DNA from: Actinoplanes auranticolor
GTDB lineage: Bacteria > Actinomycetota > Actinomycetes > Mycobacteriales > Micromonosporaceae
Direction of reading: 5' to 3'
Length of the DNA: 64,000 nucleotides
Assembly: GCF_018332655.1 (NCBI RefSeq)
Contig: NZ_BOQL01000052.1
Coordinates: forward strand, 1 to 64,000
The translations under genes and the position numbers were made by a program. The notes under the pieces are model-generated. The model worked only from the letters and a program-made list of their open reading frames with translations. It was not told the DNA's origin and did not search any database. Shown one piece after another: positions 52,075 through 59,906 of this stretch (its first letter is position 1; every line of letters starts with the position of its first letter).

Positions 52075-52980
52075 TCACCGCTCGGCGGCCTCGGGCGTGG
52101 TCTCCGCCTCGGGCAGCTCGGTGTGGCCGCCGCCGGCCACCGCGTTCTTGCTCTCCGCCTCCGGCAGCTCGGTGTGGCCGCCATCGGCCACCGCGGCCTT
52201 GCTCTCCGCCTCCGAGAGCTCGGTGTGGCCGCCGCCGGCCACCGCGGGCGGCGGGGTCTGTGCCTCGGTCCGCTCGGTCAGGGTGCGCCAGGCGGCCGCG
52301 GCGGCGCGCTGCTCGGCCTGCTTCTTGCTGCGCCCGTCCGAGCCGCCGTAGCGCTCGCCGGCCACCACGACCCACGCCGTGAACGTCTTCGCGTGGTCCG
52401 GACCGGCGTCGTCGATCACGTAGTCCGGCACTCCCAGGCCCAGCGCCGCGGTCAGCTCCTGCAGGCTGGTCTTCCAGTCCAGCGCCGCGCCGCGCCCGGC
52501 GGACTCGGCCATCAGCGGGTCGAACAGCCGGTGGATCACGTCGCCGGCCACGCTCAGGCCGTGCTCGAGGTAGATCGCGCCGAGCAGCGCCTCCAGTGTG
52601 TCCGCCAGGATGCTGGCCTTGTCCCGGCCGCCGGTGGTCTCCTCGCCCTTGCCGAGCAGCAGGTGCGGACCCAGGCCGTGCGGGCCGAGGGTGCGGGCGA
52701 CGTCGGCCAGCGCGTGCATGTTGACCACGCTGGCGCGCAGCTTGGCCAGCTGACCCTCGGGCAGGTCCGGGTGGTTGTGGAACAGCGCCGAGGTGATCAC
52801 CACACCCAGCACCGAGTCGCCGAGGAACTCCAGGCGCTCGTTGGTCGGCAGACCGCCGTTCTCGTACGCGTACGAGCGGTGGGTCAGCGCGCGTTCGAGC
52901 AGCTCGGGTTCGAGGGGAATGCCGAACGCCTCTTCCAGTGGTTCGGTCGAAGGCCGCCGGCGCTTGTCGTTACTGCTCAT
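52075..52980 (-). CDS. rnc: Ribonuclease III with repeat-bearing C-terminal tail
   Basis: A 301-residue RNase III. The catalytic signature NERLEFLGDSVLGVVI lies near residues 47-62. The second acidic cluster is in DTLEALLGAIYLEHG. The double-stranded RNA-binding domain spans about 168-236 and ends KKQAEQRAAAAAW. The last 60 residues are an extra acidic tail built from three 17-residue repeats around GGGHTELPEAES. Such tails are not part of the catalytic fold. Its GTG/ATG overlap with plsX suggests coupled translation. Confidence 0.95.
   Translation of the reverse strand: MSSNDKRRRPSTEPLEEAFGIPLEPELLERALTHRSYAYENGGLPTNERLEFLGDSVLGVVITSALFHNHPDLPEGQLAKLRASVVNMHALADVARTLGPHGLGPHLLLGKGEETTGGRDKASILADTLEALLGAIYLEHGLSVAGDVIHRLFDPLMAESAGRGAALDWKTSLQELTAALGLGVPDYVIDDAGPDHAKTFTAWVVVAGERYGGSDGRSKKQAEQRAAAAAWRTLTERTEAQTPPPAVAGGGHTELSEAESKAAVADGGHTELPEAESKNAVAGGGHTELPEAETTPEAAER
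52100..52252. repeat. 51-bp tandem repeat x3 inside rnc
   Basis: Three units of 51 bp (starting at 52100, 52151 and 52202) encode three 17-residue repeats in the tail of RNase III. The shared core is AGCTCGGTGTGGCCGCC on the plus strand. The units differ at several bases, so the array is not brand new. Confidence 0.85.
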
Positions 52981-54233
52981 GAACCACCTCTGGGGTCTTC
53001 GTGCGCCGCGGGGCTCGGATGCCCCGCCGGGAACTGGATCAGGTCGGCGATGACCGGCACCGCGGCTCGGCGGTGCAGGTCGGCGGCGAGAGCGATGCCC
53101 GCGGCGATGTCGTCGGCGGTTGCGGCGCCGTGACAGACGACGACTGTGCCGCCGACGCCGAGCAGGATGGCCGCCCGGGGCGGGACGTCGTCGTGGCCCG
53201 GGGGCCGGATCAGCGCGTACGCCGTCTCCAGGCCCTTGAGCAGCACGTTGCCGGTGAAGCCGTCGGTCACGACGACGTCGGCGGCGGTGCCGGTCACCAC
53301 GTCGTTGCCCTCGACCAGGCCGGTGTAGCGGCCGCCGGCGGGCAGCTCGAGCGCCGCCAGCACGGCCGGAGCGGCCCGGCGCAGGCGGTCGCCCTTGCCG
53401 CGCTCGGTGCCGATGGTGAGCAGGCCGACGCGGGGGCTGACGAGGCCGTGCACGACGGCGGCGTAGGCGGCGCCGAGCCGGGCGTGCATGGCGAGGGTCT
53501 GTTCGTCCGGGTCGACGGAGGAACCCACGTCGAGCAGGACCAGCCGTCCCGCGACCGTGGGCAGCACCGCGGCGAGGGCGGGACGGCGCACGCCGGGCCA
53601 GCGGCCGAGGCCGAGAGCGGCGGAGGTGACGGTGGCGCCGGTGTTGCCGGCCGAGACGACCGCGTCGGCGTGACCTTGCGCGACAGCCAGTATGGCCGTG
53701 CGGACGCCGGATTCGACGCGGCTGAGCGCCTGATCGGGACCGGCGGCGCGGCTCATCGCCCGGTCGGGCCGGATGGGCGGACCGTCGCCGCGGCGCGCAC
53801 CGGCCGGCGGGAGGTGTCCGCGATCCGGGCCGGCGGATTCGTGGTCGACCGGGCCGGCGCCTCGGCCGGCGGATCCGTCGTCGACCCGGCCGGCGCCTCG
53901 GCCGGCGGATCCGTCGTCGACCGGGCCGGCGGGGGCCGTGATGCTGCTCACCCGGGCGCGGTCGGCCGGTGGCAGGGCACGGCGAAGGGCGTCGGCCGCC
54001 TCGAGGGGGCCGACGAGAATCAGCTGGAGGGACGGATCGGCCTGGCAGGCGCGCAGAGCGCCGTCAACCACGACGGCGGGAGCATGGTCCCCGCCGAGGA
54101 GGTCGACGGCGATCCGCGCGGTGCCCGGCTCCGGTACAGCCCCGGCCGAGATGACTCGGCCGGCCTGCTCCGGAGCCCGGGCACCGGACGTTCGCCGCTC
54201 AGGTGTGACCCGCCCGATGATCGGGCTCGTCAC
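52977..54233 (-). CDS. plsX: Phosphate acyltransferase PlsX with insertion
   Basis: A 418-residue PlsX, which makes acyl-phosphate from acyl-ACP for phospholipid synthesis. The family start is RIAVDLLGGDHAPAVVVDGA. VVSAGNTGATVTSAALGLG, the strand VLLDVGSSVDPD and VVVTDGFTGNVLLKGLE are conserved. Typical PlsX is about 340 residues. Here about 60 extra residues lie near 100-160, rich in Gly, Asp and Ala and built partly from 12-residue repeats (VDDGSAGRGAGR). The insert falls before the GNTG site. GTG 54233 is 10 bp after rpmF. Confidence 0.9.
   Translation of the reverse strand: MTSPIIGRVTPERRTSGARAPEQAGRVISAGAVPEPGTARIAVDLLGGDHAPAVVVDGALRACQADPSLQLILVGPLEAADALRRALPPADRARVSSITAPAGPVDDGSAGRGAGRVDDGSAGRGAGPVDHESAGPDRGHLPPAGARRGDGPPIRPDRAMSRAAGPDQALSRVESGVRTAILAVAQGHADAVVSAGNTGATVTSAALGLGRWPGVRRPALAAVLPTVAGRLVLLDVGSSVDPDEQTLAMHARLGAAYAAVVHGLVSPRVGLLTIGTERGKGDRLRRAAPAVLAALELPAGGRYTGLVEGNDVVTGTAADVVVTDGFTGNVLLKGLETAYALIRPPGHDDVPPRAAILLGVGGTVVVCHGAATADDIAAGIALAADLHRRAAVPVIADLIQFPAGHPSPAAHEDPRGGS
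53835..53930. repeat. 36-bp tandem repeat (about 2.7 copies) inside plsX
   Basis: Units starting GGAT(T/C)CGTSGTCGACC at 53835, 53871 and 53907 are 36 bp apart. The third is partial. Each codes for a 12-residue Gly/Asp/Ala repeat in the PlsX insert. Confidence 0.8.
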
Positions 54234-54243
54234 TCCGTGGTGC

Positions 54244-54417
54244 TCAGACCTCGAGGACCTGACGGCCGTTGTAGGTGCCGCAGACCCCGCACGCAGTGTG
54301 CGGCAGGTGCGGCGACTTGCACTGGGGGCACGCCACGGTCTGGACCGCGGTCGCCTTCCAGTTCGCCCGGCGGGACCGGGTGTTGCTGCGCGACATCTTG
54401 CGCTTGGGGACGGCCAC
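54244..54417 (-). CDS. rpmF: 50S ribosomal protein L32
   Basis: A 57-residue L32. The start is VAVPKRKMSRSNTRSRRANW, followed by the zinc-binding cysteines CPQC and CGVC. It sits between DUF177 and plsX, the classical order in many bacteria. AGGAG lies 8 bp before GTG 54417. This form keeps all four cysteines and so is the zinc-binding type. Confidence 0.95.
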   Translation of the reverse strand: MAVPKRKMSRSNTRSRRANWKATAVQTVACPQCKSPHLPHTACGVCGTYNGRQVLEV

Positions 54418-54463
54418 GGTACCTACTCCTCGATCATTTCGGGGTCTTGCTCAGTTCGGTTCT

Positions 54464-55054
54464 TCAGTTCTGGTCGTGCGGCGAAGCTGCCGTCGGCGAC
54501 CCGGCTGACAGGTCACGCAGGGCCGCCCAGCGGGGATCGACCTCGTCATGGCTGTGGTCAGCCGGGACGTCGTCGAGATGCACCCCGCACTCGGGGCACA
54601 GCCCCGGGCAGTCCGGCCGGCAGACCGGGTTCGTCGGCAGCGTGAGCACCACCGCGTCACGCACCGCCGGCTCCAGGTCGAGCAGGTCCCCCTGCATCCG
54701 GCCCACCTCGTCCTCGTCCGTCGTCTCCTCCGTGGTGCTGGCCGCGTAGGCGTACAGCTCCGCGATGTGGACGTCGAACGGCTCCGAGATGTCGTTGAGG
54801 CAGCGACCGCACTCGCCGGAGAGCGAGCCACGGACGTTGCCGCTGACGTAGACGCCCTCGGAGACCGACGTCAGGCTCAGATCGAGCTCGAGGTCGGAAC
54901 CCGTGGGCACCGAGATCAGTTCCAGACCGAGGTCCGGCGGTGCCGGCACCACCCGTTTCAGGGCGCGCGTCGCCCCGGGCTGGCGCGGGAGCTTCGTCGT
55001 GTCGACGACCAGCGGCTGCCTGGGATCGAGGTGGTTCTGCGTGTGCTTGGGCAT
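54464..55054 (-). CDS. DUF177 (YceD) family protein
   Basis: A 196-residue YceD-type protein. Two cysteine pairs are visible: SGECGRCLNDISEPFDV in the middle and CRPDCPGLCPECGVHLDD near the end, the standard metal-binding pattern. The acidic loop TEETTDEDEV lies between them. YceD proteins are linked with 23S rRNA metabolism and always lie upstream of rpmF. The second of two ATGs (55054) has better spacing from GAGGA. It lies 90 bp after the SepIVA-like gene. Confidence 0.92.
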   Translation of the reverse strand: MPKHTQNHLDPRQPLVVDTTKLPRQPGATRALKRVVPAPPDLGLELISVPTGSDLELDLSLTSVSEGVYVSGNVRGSLSGECGRCLNDISEPFDVHIAELYAYAASTTEETTDEDEVGRMQGDLLDLEPAVRDAVVLTLPTNPVCRPDCPGLCPECGVHLDDVPADHSHDEVDPRWAALRDLSAGSPTAASPHDQN

Positions 55055-55144
55055 CATGATTCCTCAGCCTGTGGGTAGGCCGACAGGAAAGGTTACCTGA
55101 GCAGCGGGCTCAGCGTCGAATCGGGTCGGCGGAGCGGTGCGGGC

Positions 55145-55642
55145 TCAGAACGGCAGCGGCCGTTCGTTCTCCTCACCCTGGAAGGTGCCGATCTCGCGCA
55201 GCGCGTGCATCTTGTCGCGGCCCCGCTCTATCGACGACAACGCCCTGGTCAGGAACTGTTCGAAGTTGGCCAGCGCGGTGTCGACGTAGTCGTCGACCTC
55301 CTCGCGCAGCCGCTGGGCCTCCGATCGCGCCTCGGCGACGATCCGGGCGCCCTCGTGCTCGGCCGAGACGGTGATCTCGTTGACCGAGACCAGCCGGGCG
55401 TGCTCCGTCTCACCCTCGCCGATGATCCGGTCGGCCTCCCGCTTGCCTGCGTCGATGATCTTGTCGCGTTCCTCGAGTAGCGCCACCGCTCGGCGCAGGT
55501 CGCTCGGCAGCTCAGCGCGCAGCTCTTCCAGCAGCGCGATCATCTCGCCGCGGTCGAACATGAAGTTGGTCCGGGACATCGGCACCGAGCGTGCCGCCTC
55601 CACCATGGAGATGATCTCGTCGATGCGGTCGAGCGGATCCAC
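55145..55642 (-). CDS. SepIVA-like septation protein (DivIVA-domain coiled coil)
   Basis: A 165-residue helical protein. After MDPLDRIDEIISMVEAARSV it has long amphipathic helices (MIALLEELRAELPSDLRRAV, IIGEGETEHARLVSVNE, RIVAEARSEAQRLREEVDDY). This matches the DivIVA-related SepIVA protein, which in mycobacteria is coded next to DUF177 and rnc and acts in septation and polar growth. The location upstream of DUF177 is the same. GTG 55642 follows GAGG. The role here rests on synteny and fold. Confidence 0.82.
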   Translation of the reverse strand: MDPLDRIDEIISMVEAARSVPMSRTNFMFDRGEMIALLEELRAELPSDLRRAVALLEERDKIIDAGKREADRIIGEGETEHARLVSVNEITVSAEHEGARIVAEARSEAQRLREEVDDYVDTALANFEQFLTRALSSIERGRDKMHALREIGTFQGEENERPLPF

Positions 55643-55734
55643 CGGCGCCTCACTCCTGTCATCTCACACTCACGCTGAGTGGGTGCGATCACGTTACTGC
55701 CGTACCCGATGATGCATCCGCGAAGGGCACGCCG

Positions 55735-56214
55735 TCAGTTTTGCCGCAGTCTGGTCACGAGCCGCTCGCCGACGAAGTCGGGGACGTAGGACGAGGCGTC
55801 CCCACCCCACTTGACCACGTCCTTGACCAGACTGGAGGACAGGAACGAGTACAGCGGATTGGTCGGCATGAACAACGTCTCCACGCCGGAGAGCCCGATG
55901 TTCATCTGCGCCATCTGCAACTCGTAGTCGAAGTCGCTGACCGCGCGCAGGCCCTTGATGACCACCGCCGCACCCTGGGCCTTGCAGAAGTCGACCAGCA
56001 GGCCGTGGAAGGACTCGACCCGCACGTTGTCGTACGCGGCCGTGGCCTGCCGCAGCATGCCGATCCGTTCCTCGACGGCGAACAGCCCGGTCTTCGAGTG
56101 GTTGATCAGGACGCCCACGATGACCTCGTCGAAGAGCCGGCTGGCCCGTCCGATGATGTCGAGGTGGCCGTTGGTGACCGGATCGAAGGACCCGGGACAG
56201 ACCGCGCGTCTCAT
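55735..56214 (-). CDS. coaD: Phosphopantetheine adenylyltransferase
   Basis: A 159-residue CoaD, which makes dephospho-CoA from 4'-phosphopantetheine and ATP. The nucleotidyl-transferase motif is CPGSFDPVTNGHLDII, and the ISSTxxR region is replaced by SFLSSSLVKDV as in other members. Its ATG overlaps the rsmD stop (ATGA), so the two are coupled; the longer reading of six codons was rejected for this reason. Confidence 0.96.
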   Translation of the reverse strand: MRRAVCPGSFDPVTNGHLDIIGRASRLFDEVIVGVLINHSKTGLFAVEERIGMLRQATAAYDNVRVESFHGLLVDFCKAQGAAVVIKGLRAVSDFDYELQMAQMNIGLSGVETLFMPTNPLYSFLSSSLVKDVVKWGGDASSYVPDFVGERLVTRLRQN

Positions 56215-56786
56215 GATCGGCGACCGTACCAAAGAGTGGTCTCGCCATAGCGCCGGCTGCGCTCCGCGGTGATGCCGTCCACCCAGCTCAACGGCTCGCC
56301 CCGGACCGCCGTACGGCTCGATCGCTCGAAGGTCACGACGGCGTCGTCGGCGAGCCAGCCGTTCTCGACCAGCGCCTGCTGCACCTCGGCCACCTCGTCG
56401 TCGCTGACCGCGTACGGCGGATCGGCGAAGACGACGTCGAACGGACCGCCCTCGGGCGGGCCGGCCAGCACCTGGGCGACCTTGCCGGTGATCAACCGGG
56501 CGATGTCACCGGCGCGGAGCGTGACGATGTTGTCGCGGATGGCCCGGGACGCCTTGGCATCGGCCTCGACGAGCAGCGCGTAGGCGGCGCCGCGGGACAG
56601 AGCCTCCAGGCCGACCGCCCCGGAACCGGCGTAAAGGTCGGCGAACCGGGCGCCTTCCAGGTCCGTCATGGTGCCGAGGGCGCTGAAGTAGGCCTCCCGC
56701 ACCCGATCGGCCGTGGGCCGGGTCTGCGCACCGGCCGGCGCGGCCAGCCGTCGGCCGCCGTGCGCACCGGCGATGATCCTGGTCAT
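56211..56786 (-). CDS. rsmD: 16S rRNA (guanine966-N2)-methyltransferase RsmD
   Basis: A 191-residue methyltransferase. The start MTRIIAGAHGGRRLAAPAG and RPTADRVREAYFSAL are the family opening. SAM motif I is FADLYAGSGAVGLEALSRGA, and the catalytic DPPY is in VVFADPPYAVSDD. It methylates G966 of 16S rRNA. recG, its usual neighbour, is 5 kb away here because three surface-protein genes lie between. Confidence 0.96.
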   Translation of the reverse strand: MTRIIAGAHGGRRLAAPAGAQTRPTADRVREAYFSALGTMTDLEGARFADLYAGSGAVGLEALSRGAAYALLVEADAKASRAIRDNIVTLRAGDIARLITGKVAQVLAGPPEGGPFDVVFADPPYAVSDDEVAEVQQALVENGWLADDAVVTFERSSRTAVRGEPLSWVDGITAERSRRYGETTLWYGRRS

Positions 56787-56932
56787 ACGGCCTCGCGAGG
56801 GTCTGCGGATAACACGATGTGACGCTACGCCACCACCGGTGACCGGCCACTGCGGAGTGAACTTTTACCCTTCCGCCATCACCCAACGCATTGATGCGAC
56901 AGCTCACGGCTGAACGAAGATCTCGAATGAGT

Positions 56933-56986
56933 ATCAACCCGCTTAGGGTTGCATTCGGTGTTACTCAGATTCGCGGACTTGGCTAT
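56933..56986 (+). promoter_or_regulatory. Promoter-like region of the first LPXTG gene
   Basis: GTTA (56960-56963) and GGCTAT (56981-56986) are 17 bp apart. This resembles the GTTT/GGGTAT-type elements of actinobacterial stress sigma factors. ATCAACNNNCTTA at 56933 lies 48 bp before GGCTAT, and the same spacing occurs at the second LPXTG gene. The rest of the 340-bp gap to rsmD holds the RNA leader and nothing else I can identify. Confidence 0.5.
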
Positions 56987-56998
56987 GGTCGGTCGGCC

Positions 56999-57043
56999 GC
57001 CGACGAAACGCTGTCGGCTCGACGATGCGGGGAGGCGTCGTCG
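56999..57043 (+). ncRNA. Two-hairpin structured 5' leader, copy 1
   Basis: Hairpin A: 6-bp stem 56999-57004/57013-57018 with loop GAAACGCT. Hairpin B: 9-bp stem 57020-57028/57035-57043 with loop GGGGAG. It begins about 12 nt after the GGCTAT element, so it would be at the 5' end of the mRNA, and ends 83 nt before the GTG start. A matching element with compensatory stem changes lies before the next gene. Confidence 0.6.
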
Positions 57044-57126
57044 CTGGCTCTCGCCGCACCCATTGCCTGGCGATTGCCGCCCTGCTTTCCCGCGCCGTAC
57101 CCCTCGATCTCTGTACAGGAGTAGGC

Positions 57127-58059
57127 GTGAATCTGAAGTCCCCCCTGCGCCGCACCGCGGTTCTGGCCGCCGGCGCGCTCATCGGCCTGAGCGGCGCGTT
57201 CGCGCTCGCCGGCCCGGCCAGCGCCCACCACAACGTCGTCAAGGGCGAGTCCGATTGCGACCAGGTCACCGGCGAGTGGGTCGTGGACTGGAAGGTCCAG
57301 GCCATCGGCAACAAGCCGACCTACAAGTGGACCGAGGTCACGCTCACGCCCGCGGGCACCACGATCAACAACCCGGACCTCGCCGTGAACGGCAAGGAGC
57401 TGGAGAACGCCAAGGAGCTCACCGGCCAGCAGCGCGTGCCCGGCACGGAGTCCAGCTCCTCGCTGACCGTCAAGGCGGTGTGGGAGTCCGGCAAGGCGTC
57501 GGAGACCGGCACGGTCACCTTCGCGGGCAAGTGCGAGAAGACCCCGAGCGAGGAGCCGTCGACTCCCACCGAGGAGCCCTCGACCCCGACCGAGGAGCCG
57601 TCGACCCCCACTGAGGAGCCCTCGACTCCGCCGGTCATCCCGTCGGACCTGCCGGGCGAGCCCGAGCCGATCCTCGAGGCCGACTGCGACACGATCACGA
57701 TCGGCCTGGACAACCCGGCCGACGGCGTCGAGTTCACGCTGAAGTTCGAGACCAGCAAGGGTGAGACCCGCACCCTGGTCATCAAGCCGGGCGAGAAGAA
57801 GACCGAGACCTTCAGCGCCACGCCGGGCTTCAAGATCGACCTGACCTTCTCGGCCACGGTCGACGGCGAGAAGTTCTCGGACACCATCCCGGTCGAGTAC
57901 GAGCAGCCCGAGGACTGTGACAGCAGCGGCGCCGGTGGCGGCCTGCCGCTGACCGGTGCCGCCGCGGGCAGCATCGCGGGTGGCGCGGGCGCTCTCCTCG
58001 CCGTCGGTGCCGGCCTGTTCTTCATGGCCCGCCGTCGCAACGTGAAGTTCACCGCCTGA
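57127..58059 (+). CDS. LPXTG-anchored surface protein 1 with TEEPSTP repeats
   Basis: A 310-residue wall protein. The signal peptide has basic LKSPLRR, a hydrophobic core and ends ASA near residue 33. An N-terminal beta domain (CDQVTGEWVVDWKVQ to AGKC) is shared in pattern with the next two proteins. A linker of four TEEPSTP repeats follows, then a second domain (CDTITIGLDNPADGVEF). The sorting signal is GLPLTG, then a hydrophobic stretch and ARRRNVKFTA. A sortase would link it to peptidoglycan. No sortase gene lies in the window. AGGAG precedes GTG 57127. Confidence 0.88.
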   Translation: MNLKSPLRRTAVLAAGALIGLSGAFALAGPASAHHNVVKGESDCDQVTGEWVVDWKVQAIGNKPTYKWTEVTLTPAGTTINNPDLAVNGKELENAKELTGQQRVPGTESSSSLTVKAVWESGKASETGTVTFAGKCEKTPSEEPSTPTEEPSTPTEEPSTPTEEPSTPPVIPSDLPGEPEPILEADCDTITIGLDNPADGVEFTLKFETSKGETRTLVIKPGEKKTETFSATPGFKIDLTFSATVDGEKFSDTIPVEYEQPEDCDSSGAGGGLPLTGAAAGSIAGGAGALLAVGAGLFFMARRRNVKFTA

Positions 58060-58084
58060 TCCCCGGCTAGCGGCTCCACAGGAG

Positions 58085-58118
58085 GGGCGCGTCGACCGTC
58101 ACGGTCGGCGCGCCCTTT
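58085..58118 (+). terminator. Intrinsic terminator after LPXTG gene 1
   Basis: A 14-bp GC-rich stem (58085-58098 with 58102-58115, one G-T pair) with a 3-nt loop is followed by TTT. It lies 26 bp after the stop. The stem contains GGGCGCG/CGCGCCC, shared with the terminator of LPXTG gene 3. Confidence 0.8.
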
Positions 58119-58208
58119 CGCTGTCCACTTGCGACAGAAAGTCCCCATTGATCAACACTTACCGCATCGATGACGTGTCACTCAGTAGATCGATTGTCTC
58201 GGCTGGGC

Positions 58209-58262
58209 ATCAACAGTCTTAAGCCGTCCTGAGCTGTTTCCCAGAAACCTTCCAGTGGCTAT
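58209..58262 (+). promoter_or_regulatory. Promoter-like region of the second LPXTG gene
   Basis: GTTT (58236-58239) and GGCTAT (58257-58262) with a 17-bp spacer, and ATCAACNNNCTTA at 58209, exactly 48 bp before GGCTAT. The arrangement equals that of LPXTG gene 1 while most of the bases between differ. Confidence 0.55.
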
Positions 58263-58276
58263 CGTCAGGCCGCATC

Positions 58277-58321
58277 ACCGACGAAACGCTGTCGGTTCGA
58301 CGGCGCGGGGAGGCGCTGTCG
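58277..58321 (+). ncRNA. Two-hairpin structured 5' leader, copy 2
   Basis: Hairpin A: 58277-58282/58291-58296 with loop GAAACGCT. Hairpin B: 58298-58306/58313-58321 with loop GGGGAG. Against copy 1, stem bases change in pairs (G-C to A-T at the base of A; A-T to G-C, T-G to C-G and G-C to G-T in B), while both loops stay identical. It ends 79 nt before the GTG start. Confidence 0.6.
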
Positions 58322-58400
58322 CTAGCCCCGCTGTCCCCTGGCGGTGGCGCACTGTCTCCCTGTGTCGTGCCCCCTCGTTCCGCCGTCACATGGAGTACGC

Positions 58401-59906
58401 GTGAAGTTGAACTCCCCGCTCCGGCGCGCCGCGACCGTCCTCGCAGGCGCGCTCCTCGGCCTGACCGGAATCACGGTCGCCACGTCCCCCGCCAGCGCCC
58501 ACGACACCGGCATCAACGGCGTCGCGCGGTGCGACACCGCCACCGGCACCCGCATCGTCACCTGGACCCTCACCAACGACTGGCCCGCGAACGCCACTGT
58601 CGGCGAGCTCGCGACGACGCCCACCGCCGTCGAGGGACTGCAGAACGGCACGGTCATCCCGGCCAAGAGCGGCGGCAAGGACGGCGAGCTGGTCGTCACC
58701 CAGCAGGTGACCGGGGACGCGGCCAAGGAGGCCACCGTCTCGTTCAAGTCGCGCTGGTCCGACGACGGCTACGAGAACGAGGTCAAGAAGGGCTCGGTCA
58801 AGTTCACCGACCCGTGCGTGAAGGACGAGGCTCCCTGCGTCACCGCGGACAAGGCCTCGTTCCACCACACCTTCGGCGTCAAGGAGGACGGCTCCACCGC
58901 GACCGTCACCCTCGACGACGGCATCACCCTCTGCGAGGGCGAGCCGGTCACGCTGGTCTCCTACTTCGCGCCGAAGCCGCAGTTCTCGGTGCCGCAGTAC
59001 AAGTTCGACTCCGACACGGGCACGATCACCAACGAGAAGCGCTCGGTGGACCTGTCCGTCGACGTGCCGAAGTGCAACACCCAGGTCGACCTGTTCTTCG
59101 GTGGCGAGGACGACATCATCGGCGAGATCACCGAGGGTGGTAAGCGCTACGGCGACACCAAGCTGGGCAGCGGCAACGGCTCCGGCAGCCGCTCGAAGGG
59201 CCCGCAGGGCTGGTTCAACGGCGGCTCCAAGGGCTGCCAGACCCCCGCGGTCGAGCCGCTGTCGCAGTGTGACGGCACCGTGGCCATCAACCTGAGCAAC
59301 GACGGCCTGACCGACAAGTACCCGATCGAGTTCACCGTCAAGGCCGGCGAGTTCACCAAGATGGTCACCGTGACCAAGGGCAAGGGCGAGACCGTCGTGG
59401 TCCCGGCCGGCTCCGGCTCCATCACGGTCTCGGCGCCCGACATGAAGGACGTCTTCTACAACTGGACGCCGCCGGCCGACTGCGAGCTGCCCAGCGTCGT
59501 CGTCGAGAACGACTGCAAGACCGTCACGGTCACGGTGCAGAACCCCGAGGGCGTCCAGCCGGCGACCGCGCGGGTCACCTACGGGGACACCGTCAAGGAC
59601 GTCACCGTGGCGGCCGGCAAGACCGAGAAGATCACCTTCAAGCGGGGCATGGAGACGTACGCCTCGATCGAGTTCCCCGACCTGGACGTGGAGCCGATCA
59701 AGGCCACGCTCGGCGAGGTGGACTGTGACAACGGCGGCGGTGCCGGCGGCGGCGGCGGTGGCGACAGCGACGAGCCCGACGAGCCCGGCCTGCCCGTCAC
59801 CGGCCCGGTGGCCGGCAGCATCGCGGGTGTCGCGGCACTGCTGCTGATCGCGGGCGGCGTGTTCTTCTTCATCGCCCGGCGGCGCAAGGTGACCTTCACC
59901 GCCTGA
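58401..59906 (+). CDS. LPXTG-anchored surface protein 2
   Basis: A 501-residue wall protein. Signal peptide LNSPLRRAATVLAGALLGLT ends ASA near residue 33. Three beta-rich units follow: an N-terminal one (ARCDTATGTRIVTWTLTNDW), a central one (SFHHTFGVKEDGSTATVTLD to FFGGEDDIIGEITEGGKRYG) and C-terminal ones starting QCDGTVAINLSNDG and NDCKTVTVTVQNPEG. After a Gly-rich spacer it ends GLPVTGPVAGS, a hydrophobic helix and ARRRKVTFTA. The central part is over half identical to protein 3 by eye. The adhesive or structural role is unknown. GGAG precedes GTG 58401. Confidence 0.88.
   Translation: MKLNSPLRRAATVLAGALLGLTGITVATSPASAHDTGINGVARCDTATGTRIVTWTLTNDWPANATVGELATTPTAVEGLQNGTVIPAKSGGKDGELVVTQQVTGDAAKEATVSFKSRWSDDGYENEVKKGSVKFTDPCVKDEAPCVTADKASFHHTFGVKEDGSTATVTLDDGITLCEGEPVTLVSYFAPKPQFSVPQYKFDSDTGTITNEKRSVDLSVDVPKCNTQVDLFFGGEDDIIGEITEGGKRYGDTKLGSGNGSGSRSKGPQGWFNGGSKGCQTPAVEPLSQCDGTVAINLSNDGLTDKYPIEFTVKAGEFTKMVTVTKGKGETVVVPAGSGSITVSAPDMKDVFYNWTPPADCELPSVVVENDCKTVTVTVQNPEGVQPATARVTYGDTVKDVTVAAGKTEKITFKRGMETYASIEFPDLDVEPIKATLGEVDCDNGGGAGGGGGGDSDEPDEPGLPVTGPVAGSIAGVAALLLIAGGVFFFIARRRKVTFTA

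Noticed and set aside
49985..52351. A 788-codon plus-strand frame
   Set aside because: It is antisense to mutM, the mannosyltransferase and rnc, and has no recognisable motif.
56999..57043. Known riboswitch such as the c-di-GMP (GEMM) type
   Set aside because: The GNRA tetraloop-receptor arrangement and core sequence of GEMM are absent; only the GCGGGG run is reminiscent.
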